Of a stretch of DNA of 5,437 nt, positions 1-4,502 are shown one piece after another (the stretch's first letter is position 1; every line of letters starts with the position of its first letter). Made by a program: the position numbers and the translations under genes. Source of the DNA: M3007 sp964392655 (GTDB lineage: Bacteria > Bacteroidota > Bacteroidia > Chitinophagales > Saprospiraceae); the NCBI GenBank assembly GCA_964392655.1, contig CAYMQY010000263.1:1-5437 (forward strand), written 5' to 3'. The notes beneath the pieces were generated by a model. It was not told the DNA's origin, searched no databases, and was given only the letters and a program-made list of their open reading frames with translations.

Positions 1-99
1 ATGGTTGTATGTCGGGCAAAGGTAAACAGACTTTGGATTTTTGAACGAGCGCATCGTGCGTATGGTTACCTTGGCCCTTTCAAAAACCGACCACGCACT

Positions 100-762
100 A
101 TGCCCGCTATTTTGTTTCAGGATTCCCTGTTGCTTGCCGTGAACAAACCGCCGGGAATGCCGGCTCAAGCCGACAAAACCGGTGATACCTCGCTCTTGCA
201 GTGGGCGGAGGCCGAATGTGGCCAATCCTTACACCCGGTACACCGGCTCGACCGTCCGGCAAGCGGCATTTTGCTGCTGGCCAAAAGCCGCGAGGTTATG
301 ACGCATCTCCAGTTGCAATTCCAGGCACGCACCATCGAGAAAGATTATCTGGCCGTGGTGGAGGCCCTGCCGGAGCAGCCCGAGGGCATGCTGGTGCATT
401 TCATGCAAAAGGATGCCGGAAAAAACCGCGCTTTTGTATCAACTGAAGCGCGCACCGGCACCGAACGCGCCGAATTATCCTATCGCTTGCTGGGCAGCAG
501 TCAGCGCTACCATTTGCTGTTGGTTCGGTTGGTTACGGGGCGTCATCACCAGATTCGGGCACAGTTGGCCGCTATCGGTTGCCCGATCAAAGGCGACGTG
601 AAATACGGGGCCCGGCGCGGGAATCGCGATCGCTCCATTCACCTGCATGGCTGGCGACTGGGTTTTGAACATCCGGGTACCGGCGAATGGATGCGTATAG
701 AAGCGCCTTTGCCTGCCGGTGATCCTGTTTGGGACGCTCTGGCCGGACTTGCTGCGACTTGA
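100..762 (+). CDS. RluA-family RNA pseudouridine synthase
   Basis: The product (220 aa) should convert specific uridines to pseudouridine in 23S rRNA and/or tRNA in the cytoplasm. The family signature HRLDRPASGILLLAK is at residues 48-62, with the catalytic aspartate at D51. A second conserved block, TGRHHQIR, is at 146-153, followed by GDVKYG (165-170) and LHGWRL near the C-terminus. There is no N-terminal S4 domain, and the length matches the compact RluA/TruC-like members rather than RluC/RluD, so the target (23S rRNA or tRNA) cannot be assigned. The frame is open from base 1 with an ATG there, but the first 33 residues look unlike the family. The ATG at 100, giving MPAILFQDSLLLAVNKPPG, places the usual 'vvNKPaG' strand correctly. 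No Shine-Dalgarno sequence is visible. A loose promoter-like pair lies upstream: TTTG at 40-43 and TACCTTGG at 67-74. The stop lies 2 bp before a long inverted repeat, and the gene converges on rpmF. Confidence 0.93.
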   Translation: MPAILFQDSLLLAVNKPPGMPAQADKTGDTSLLQWAEAECGQSLHPVHRLDRPASGILLLAKSREVMTHLQLQFQARTIEKDYLAVVEALPEQPEGMLVHFMQKDAGKNRAFVSTEARTGTERAELSYRLLGSSQRYHLLLVRLVTGRHHQIRAQLAAIGCPIKGDVKYGARRGNRDRSIHLHGWRLGFEHPGTGEWMRIEAPLPAGDPVWDALAGLAAT

Positions 763-764
763 TT

Positions 765-840
765 TTCACCACAGATTGCACAGGTTCACACAGATTTATC
801 AGGATAAGTATCTGTGTAAATATGTGCAATCTGTGGTGAA
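765..840. repeat. Long inverted repeat of CACAGATT-type words
   Basis: The outer arms TTCACCACAGATTGCACA (765-782) and TGTGCAATCTGTGGTGAA (823-840) are perfect 18-bp reverse complements. A further 8-bp pairing lies inside (788-795 with 810-817), so the whole 76 bp can fold into one long interrupted stem. The left arm is itself a run of related octamers: CACAGATT at 770, CACAGGTT at 779 and CACAGATT at 789. It starts 2 bp after the pseudouridine synthase stop, between convergent genes. I recall similar CACAGATT-rich repeats dispersed between genes in many Bacteroidota and other environmental genomes. It may be a non-autonomous repeat that also acts as a transcript-end hairpin. No poly-T tail follows on either strand. 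Confidence 0.85.
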
Positions 841-861
841 TTCCCAATGGAATAAACGACG

Positions 862-901
862 GAGGCCCCGCAGTATCCCAACGACATGGGACCGGAGCCT
901 C
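862..901. other. Hairpin in the rluA-family/rpmF convergent gap
   Basis: GAGGCCCCG (862-870) pairs with CGGAGCCTC (893-901) at 8 of 9 positions. An inner stem TCCCA/TGGGA (876-880 with 887-891) closes a 6-nt loop. The position, 29 bp downstream of the rpmF stop on the minus strand, suits an operon-end structure. However, the T5 tract in the minus-strand transcript comes before the stem rather than after it, so it is not a standard intrinsic terminator. It could protect the 3' end of the mRNA or be a Rho-dependent end. No gene is seen in 763-929. Confidence 0.5.
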
Positions 902-929
902 TCAAAAAGATCATTGCAAGTGACAACCG

Positions 930-1136
930 CTATGCTTCCGCCTCGTCGCCGGAAACTTTCCCGGGTACCAGCACATGGCCGCGGTAGTACAGGTCGCCGT
1001 TTACCGTGTAGGCATGGTGCATGAGGTGGCGCTCGCCGGTAGTGTTGCAGGTGGCGAGTTGCGGTGTGTCAATTTTGTAGTGTGTGCGACGGGCGCGGGT
1101 TCTGCGCTTGGAATGTCGCCATTTAGGATTCGGCAT
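930..1136 (-). CDS. rpmF: 50S ribosomal protein L32 (zinc-ligand-poor form)
   Basis: L32 is a small structural protein of the large ribosomal subunit. The product (68 aa) begins MPNPKWRHSKRRTRARRTHY, the highly basic N-terminus typical of L32, followed by the conserved APxLAxC-like stretch TPQLATCNTTGERHL and LYYRGHVL. In zinc-binding L32 there are two CxxC pairs. Here only C30 remains, and the equivalents of the other three are T33, Y43 and N46, so no zinc site can form. This is the usual Bacteroidota pattern. The roughly 10-residue C-terminal tail after VLVP (GKVSGDEAEA) is slightly longer than in many homologues. The gene starts 28 bp downstream of the DUF177 gene with no promoter match between them, so the two are probably cotranscribed. 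There is no Shine-Dalgarno sequence. Confidence 0.95.
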   Translation of the reverse strand: MPNPKWRHSKRRTRARRTHYKIDTPQLATCNTTGERHLMHHAYTVNGDLYYRGHVLVPGKVSGDEAEA

Positions 1137-1164
1137 GACAGTATGTCGTGTTTCGTGTATGCAA

Positions 1165-1680
1165 TTATTTCAGGCCATTGAGCGCATCCCACACAGGGTT
1201 GGATTTGCCCGAATCGCCGTTTTCTTCCAAAAATTTCAGTACTTCAAAATTGCAGGGCGGATTTGGTTCGTCCTGACAATTATACGTATTGGTTATAGGC
1301 AGCGCCAGAATCGAAAACTCGTACAGGTACGGTGCGATCTGGAGCGCCGAGGCTTCGCGCGAAAGGAACACCACCTCGTCGGAGTCGTCCTCACCATCGG
1401 CGTCGCCGTATTTTACTACCAACTGCCGCTCGTCCTGAAGCGGGAGTTGGATGGGGGCGGTACAACGGTCGCATTCCGCATGGCTGTAGCCGTTCAAAAC
1501 AAAATCGAGCACCAACATGCTCGGGCGTTTGTCCAACTGAAGCGCTACTTCCACTTTTCCCTCCTCGATCGGAGAGCCTTCAAAATGCTGAAAAAACTCG
1601 CGATCCAGCGTGTACTCAAACCGATGCAAGCCGGTTTTCAATCCCTGAATCGGAATGGAAAACGCTGAAAACGGGTCCAT
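1165..1680 (-). CDS. DUF177 (YceD-like) protein
   Basis: The product (171 aa) belongs by sequence pattern and gene order to DUF177/YceD (COG1399). Published work links this family to accumulation of 23S rRNA, and in many bacteria its gene sits directly before rpmF, as here. The diagnostic central motif is AECDRCTAPIQLPL, with C70 and C73 forming the family CxxC. A second pair, C135 and C143 (NCQDEPNPPC), could complete a metal site, which is inference. The C-terminus NPVWDALNGLK matches the family's 'DPRWaaLkkLk' ending. Start choice: the frame is open to 1734, but only a TTG is available there and it lies inside the promoter. The ATG at 1680 is the first ATG and begins MDPFSAFSIPIQGLKTG, as homologues do. 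It is the first gene of a probable two-gene unit with rpmF. Confidence 0.88.
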   Translation of the reverse strand: MDPFSAFSIPIQGLKTGLHRFEYTLDREFFQHFEGSPIEEGKVEVALQLDKRPSMLVLDFVLNGYSHAECDRCTAPIQLPLQDERQLVVKYGDADGEDDSDEVVFLSREASALQIAPYLYEFSILALPITNTYNCQDEPNPPCNFEVLKFLEENGDSGKSNPVWDALNGLK

Positions 1681-1707
1681 CGCCACTGTTTTTTGAAAAA
1701 TGGGCTG

Positions 1708-1739
1708 CAAAGGTAGTTCGCTGTTTTTAAACAACCAAA
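1708..1739 (-). promoter_or_regulatory. Bacteroidota-type promoter for the DUF177-rpmF unit
   Basis: On the minus strand a perfect -7 box TACCTTTG (complement of 1708-1715) is preceded by TTTG (complement of 1736-1739), with a 20-nt spacer. This fits the Bacteroidota consensus of TTTG at about -33 and TAnnTTTG at about -7. Transcription would begin near 1700, about 20 nt before the ATG at 1680. That rules out the longer TTG-started reading of the DUF177 gene. Confidence 0.7.
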
Positions 1740-1791
1740 CAGGATTTTATACAGAAGGACAAAACCTGTCTTTTTCGACCCGGATCTTCCA

Positions 1792-1820
1792 CATTTTTTC
1801 AGCCCGGGGCTGAAAAAATG
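1792..1820. repeat. Perfect 29-bp palindrome between two minus-strand genes
   Basis: CATTTTTTCAGCCC and GGGCTGAAAAAATG are perfect 14-bp inverted repeats around a single central G. It begins 1 bp after the stop of the 172-aa membrane protein gene and lies upstream of the DUF177 promoter. A transcript-end hairpin is the obvious role. But the T6 tract is on the 5' side and the A6 tract on the 3' side, on both strands, and no T-run follows, so this is not a textbook intrinsic terminator. The rest of the 1740-1821 gap shows no gene. Confidence 0.85.
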
Positions 1821-1821
1821 A

Positions 1822-2340
1822 TTATTTAAAAAACTGATCGTAGGGGTTATCGGGCCGGGCAGGAGGTTTTTCTTCCGGGGCCGGCTCTTTCTCCGGTTCG
1901 GGCACAGGCTCGATGTATTCGTCCAGCGTTTCAGAGGACGTCGTGTATTTGGGGCGGCTTTCCAGTTCTTCAAATTCCACGAACTCGTCTTCCTTTTGCT
2001 TTTGCTGCTCGCGCATGGCACGGCCAAACTGCTCCATTTTATTGTACCCCAATGCCCGGAGGAACAGGTAAAGCGCCAGCACGGGGAAACCGACTACGGC
2101 CAGAGCGCCAAGTAGTAGCCCGCCCAGTGGATTGCGCTGCAACAGGCTCAGAAAATCCCGACCGGTGTCGGCCACGGCCCGCCAGTTGATAACCAAAGCC
2201 AGCACAAAAAGCACCGGCGAGGCCCAGTAGAGCACATAAAACAAGCCTTTCAGGATGTAATAGGCGGCCACAAGGGCCAGCACGCCCATAATCAGGCAGC
2301 CCCATCCGCCGCCGGCACGTCCGTATTTGACATAAACCAT
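1822..2340 (-). CDS. Hypothetical membrane protein with acidic Pro/Glu-rich tail
   Basis: I do not recognise the family. The 172-aa product starts MVYVKYGRAGGGWG, a short glycine-rich N-terminus. Two closely spaced hydrophobic segments follow (about 14-33 and 35-52), then a polar stretch RAVADTGRDFLSLLQRN (54-70) and a third hydrophobic segment (about 71-97). From about residue 100 the protein is soluble: a charged region rich in Q, K and E (103-130, possibly helical), then a Pro/Glu-rich acidic linker (about 142-163), ending NPYDQFFK. A small inner-membrane protein with a disordered cytoplasmic tail is the simplest reading. No catalytic motif or signal peptidase site is seen. It lies 49 bp downstream of the citrate synthase gene on the same strand and may be cotranscribed with it, although the gap also holds a possible -7 box. 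The ATG at 2340 is taken as the start. Confidence 0.75.
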   Translation of the reverse strand: MVYVKYGRAGGGWGCLIMGVLALVAAYYILKGLFYVLYWASPVLFVLALVINWRAVADTGRDFLSLLQRNPLGGLLLGALAVVGFPVLALYLFLRALGYNKMEQFGRAMREQQKQKEDEFVEFEELESRPKYTTSSETLDEYIEPVPEPEKEPAPEEKPPARPDNPYDQFFK

Positions 2341-2371
2341 CTGGTATCGTTTGCGGTGTTTTCGGTGGCTG

Positions 2372-2379
2372 CAAAAGTA
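2372..2379 (-). promoter_or_regulatory. Possible -7 box before the membrane protein gene
   Basis: The minus strand reads TACTTTTG, a perfect TAnnTTTG match, 31 bp upstream of the ATG at 2340. It is followed by the same GCAGCC seen after the DUF177 promoter's -7 box. No TTTG is found at the expected -33 distance, which falls inside the 3' end of the citrate synthase gene, so this may be weak or a chance match. Confidence 0.4.
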
Positions 2380-2389
2380 AACCCCGAAA

Positions 2390-3706
2390 CTACTCCGCCG
2401 GCTCTTTCTCCAAAAACTCCCGCACCCACTGCGTCGTCACCGACTTGGGCCGTTCCAGCGGCAGGCTCAGCGCACGCGCCCAGCACTGGGCAGCCAGCAC
2501 GCCAAGAGCGCGGCTGACAGCAAAAAGCACGGTGTAGTAGTTGTGCTCTTTCAGGCCGTAGTGCATCAGCAGGGCGCCGGAGTGGGCATCCACATTGGGC
2601 CACGGATTTTTCACCTTGCCAAGGCTGGTGAGGATGGGCGGCACCACGTCGAAGATTTTCCAGACGATTTTGACCAGGTCGTTGTCGGGAATATTGTCTT
2701 CGGCAAACTGGCGCTGCGCCATGAAACGCGGGTCGGGTTTGCGCAGCACGGCATGGCCGTATCCGGGGATCACGCGGCCGCTGGCTAGGGTGCTTTTTAC
2801 ATAGTCGCCGATCTGTTCGCGGGTGGGTTTGCTGGTGCCGAGGGTGTCCACCATTTTCTGAATCCAGCGAATCACTTCCTGGTTGGCCAGTCCGTGCAGG
2901 GGGCCGGCGAGGGCATTGAACGCGGCACTGAGCGACAGGTACGGGTCGCTGAGCGTGGAGCCGACGAGGTGCGTGGTATGTGCCGATGCGTTGCCGCCTT
3001 CGTGGTCGGCATGGATGGTCAGGAACAAGCGCATGTACTCTTTGAAGCCAGCATCCTCAAAGCCCAGCATGTGGGCAAAGTTGCCACCCCAGTCGAGCGA
3101 AATATCAGGCAGCGTTTGCTCGCCTTTGCAGTACACCCGGCGGTAGATGTAGGCCGCTACACGCGGCAGCCGGGCGATGAGGTACATCGTGTCTTCGTAG
3201 GTGGCGTCCCAGTATTCGGTTTTGTTCATGCCCGAGGTGTAGCGCTGGGCAAACACACTGGTATTTTGCATGGCCATCACACCGACCGACAACTGGGTCA
3301 TGGGGTGCGTCTCGATGGGCAGGGAGTCAATGGCACGGAACACGTGCTCGGGCACATTCGCCCGGCGCACCCAGTTTTCGGTGAGCCACTTGACCTGATC
3401 TTTGCTCGGGATTTCGCCCACCAGCATCAGCCAAAACAAACCCTCGGGCAAAGGTTCGGTGCCCTTGGGTGCGCGAGGCAGTTTTTCACGCAGTTCGGGA
3501 ATGGAGTACCCGCGGAAACGTATGCCTTCTTCCGAATCAAGCAGGGAAGGCTCCCAAATCATGCAGGTGATGTCGCGCATGCCGCCATAGACCTGATCCA
3601 GTGAAACAGTGTCAACCTGTTTGTCGCCGTGTTCCTTGAGGATGTCCTTGATCTCTTTGCCAAGCGCCTGTGATTTTTCGGTAAAAAGTTGTTTTAACGG
3701 ATCCAT
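2390..3706 (-). CDS. gltA: Citrate synthase, eukaryotic-like type I
   Basis: It condenses acetyl-CoA and oxaloacetate to citrate, the entry step of the TCA cycle, in the cytoplasm. The 438-aa product is full length and follows the mitochondrial enzyme closely from my memory of its sequence. Shared blocks include YGGMRDITCMIWEPSLLD (40-57), EEGIRFRGYSIPE (59-71), PLPEGLFWLM (85-94), HADHEGGNASAHTTHLVGS (232-250), AGPLHGLANQEV (267-278), PGYGHAVLRKPDPR (314-327), KNPWPNVDAHSG (366-377) and LERPKSV (417-423). The catalytic triad is H271, H318 and D373, equivalent to H274, H320 and D375 of the pig enzyme. The substrate-binding arginines R327, R399 and R419 are also present. There is no mitochondrial-type presequence, and no sign of the NADH-regulated hexameric bacterial (type II) form. 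The ATG at 3706 is preceded by an AT-rich TATTA and no Shine-Dalgarno sequence. A promoter about 105 bp upstream gives a leader containing a heptamer repeat. The 49-bp gap to the next gene suggests possible cotranscription. Confidence 0.96.
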   Translation of the reverse strand: MDPLKQLFTEKSQALGKEIKDILKEHGDKQVDTVSLDQVYGGMRDITCMIWEPSLLDSEEGIRFRGYSIPELREKLPRAPKGTEPLPEGLFWLMLVGEIPSKDQVKWLTENWVRRANVPEHVFRAIDSLPIETHPMTQLSVGVMAMQNTSVFAQRYTSGMNKTEYWDATYEDTMYLIARLPRVAAYIYRRVYCKGEQTLPDISLDWGGNFAHMLGFEDAGFKEYMRLFLTIHADHEGGNASAHTTHLVGSTLSDPYLSLSAAFNALAGPLHGLANQEVIRWIQKMVDTLGTSKPTREQIGDYVKSTLASGRVIPGYGHAVLRKPDPRFMAQRQFAEDNIPDNDLVKIVWKIFDVVPPILTSLGKVKNPWPNVDAHSGALLMHYGLKEHNYYTVLFAVSRALGVLAAQCWARALSLPLERPKSVTTQWVREFLEKEPAE

Positions 3707-3713
3707 TAATAGC

Positions 3714-3741
3714 GATGAGTGATGAGCGATGAGTGATGAGC
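3714..3741. repeat. Heptamer tandem repeat (GATGAGT/GATGAGC) in the gltA leader
   Basis: Four 7-bp units alternate GATGAGT and GATGAGC, so the array is two perfect copies of a 14-bp unit. It ends 8 bp before the citrate synthase ATG, within the predicted 5' untranslated region, where the mRNA reads as repeated CTCATCA/GCTCATC. A short simple-sequence array like this can vary in copy number by slippage. A role in translation or mRNA structure is inference only. Confidence 0.9.
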
Positions 3742-3811
3742 GGCAACAGGTTTTTTATGGCTCAAACCGGCCTTGAAAACTGCCTGTATCGGGGTAACAG
3801 CCTTCGGCGCG

Positions 3812-3846
3812 CAAAGTTACAATTTTTGGTTTTTCTATTTGGCAAA
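3812..3846 (-). promoter_or_regulatory. Predicted promoter for the citrate synthase gene
   Basis: The minus strand carries TAACTTTG (complement of 3812-3819), a perfect -7 box. TTTG (complement of 3843-3846) lies 23 nt further upstream, at the long end of the usual spacing. The start of transcription would be near 3805, giving a leader of about 100 nt that includes the heptamer repeat. Confidence 0.55.
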
Positions 3847-3858
3847 GCTGTGAATTGC

Positions 3859-3910
3859 AAAAAAACAGCGGTTTTACACCACCGTCGGCGAGGCACTGAA
3901 CCTCGCCGAC
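3859..3910 (-). terminator. Candidate terminator after the hsp20 gene
   Basis: Seven bp past the hsp20 stop, the minus-strand transcript has a perfect 10-bp GC-rich stem, GTCGGCGAGG/CCTCGCCGAC (3901-3910 with 3884-3893), with a 7-nt loop. A T7 tract follows (complement of 3859-3865), but 18 nt beyond the stem. A weak 4-bp CGGT/ACCG hairpin lies in between. The strong stem and position fit an operon end. The distance to the T-run makes it an atypical intrinsic terminator. Confidence 0.6.
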
Positions 3911-3917
3911 AGTTCGT

Positions 3918-4379
3918 TCAGTTCAGCGAAAACGGCACCTGCAAAGGAAGCACGCCGCGGTAGTTGTCCTGCTTGGGTATTTCCATACGGACGATGCCAT
4001 TGTTGGAAACGACCTGCAGGCCATCCAGATCGAGCATTTCAGCATTTAGTTGAAAAATGCGCTGGAACGCCAGCGGGCGATATTCCTGATGCAACGGACG
4101 CCGGACACCATAAGGCTCGAACGCCGTATCATCCGGCTCGTAGCGTATTTCGATGCGGTCGTCGGTGACCAAAAAAATCAGGTCTTCGTGGCTAAGGCCG
4201 GGCACGGCGAGTTCAATATGAAATGCCGTTTCGGTTTCGTACACATTGGTGGCGGGCATGGGGCTGAGTTGCAGGGCAAGTTGGCGGCGGGCCGTTGCCC
4301 AGTTGTTGCGGGTGATGAAATCGTCGAAGTACAGCGGCTGTTCGGCCGGCAAGGGGCGGTTACGATGTGTTGGGGACAT
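3918..4379 (-). CDS. Hsp20/alpha-crystallin family small heat-shock protein
   Basis: Small heat-shock proteins are ATP-independent chaperones that hold unfolding proteins as large oligomers in the cytoplasm. The 153-aa product has the usual layout. A variable N-terminal arm comes first (1-40). The alpha-crystallin domain starts at PATNVYETETAFHIELAVPGLSHEDL (42-67), with the conserved Pro-Gly at 60-61. It continues through EYRPLAFQRIFQL and ends with NGIVRMEIPK (127-136), the equivalent of the family's 'NGvLtitlPK'. A C-terminal LPLQV (144-148) resembles the I-x-I/V tail motif used in oligomer assembly. The domain is divergent in detail but complete. Start choice: the frame stays open to a TTG at 4481, but the added 34 residues have no resemblance to the family, so the ATG at 4379 is used. 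It lies 123 bp downstream of the outer-membrane protein gene. No clear TAnnTTTG box is seen in that gap. Confidence 0.87.
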   Translation of the reverse strand: MSPTHRNRPLPAEQPLYFDDFITRNNWATARRQLALQLSPMPATNVYETETAFHIELAVPGLSHEDLIFLVTDDRIEIRYEPDDTAFEPYGVRRPLHQEYRPLAFQRIFQLNAEMLDLDGLQVVSNNGIVRMEIPKQDNYRGVLPLQVPFSLN

Positions 4380-4454
4380 AACAAGGGCGTTTTTTAATTG
4401 AAAAAACGGGTTCAGGCTTTTCACATCGAACAAACAGCATTCCAGACACCTGTG

Positions 4455-4481
4455 TTGCCCGCAATTGCGCCAATTTGGCAA
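4455..4481. other. Clustered palindromes upstream of hsp20
   Basis: The 10-bp palindrome CGCAATTGCG (4460-4469) abuts GCCAATTTGGC (4469-4479). Both sit inside a wider TTGCC (4455-4459) / GGCAA (4477-4481) pairing. They lie in the 123-bp gap before hsp20, about 75-100 bp upstream of its ATG. The arrangement could be an operator or an mRNA fold. It is not the CIRCE (HrcA) element. No regulator can be named. Confidence 0.4.
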
Positions 4482-4502
4482 TCATTTGCCTTTTTGCTGT
4501 CA

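Noticed and set aside
1..99. Extended start of the pseudouridine synthase at base 1
   Set aside because: The 33 extra residues do not resemble the family, and the ATG at 100 fits the conserved N-terminal strand. Upstream sequence is also missing, so the window edge alone could create this ATG-led opening.
852..994. A plus-strand frame reading EAPQYPNDMGPEPLKKIIASDNRYAS that looks protein-like
   Set aside because: It has no usable upstream start, ends quickly at a TAG and overlaps rpmF antisense. I could not link it to any family.
1084..1668. A 194-codon plus-strand frame opposite DUF177
   Set aside because: It overlaps the DUF177 and L32 genes on the other strand, and its translation shows no recognisable domain.
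1758..1775. GACA-AAACC-TGTC followed by TTTTT, a terminator-like motif on the plus strand
   Set aside because: The stem is only 4 bp and no plus-strand gene ends nearby.
2894..3604. A 236-codon open frame on the plus strand opposite the citrate synthase gene
   Set aside because: It is fully antisense to a gene with unmistakable catalytic motifs, has no family resemblance, and is explained by GC-biased codon use on the other strand.
4380..4481. N-terminal extension of Hsp20 containing a CX4CX2CC cluster
   Set aside because: The frame opens with a TTG, not an ATG. It has no resemblance to small heat-shock proteins and lies over the palindromic leader.
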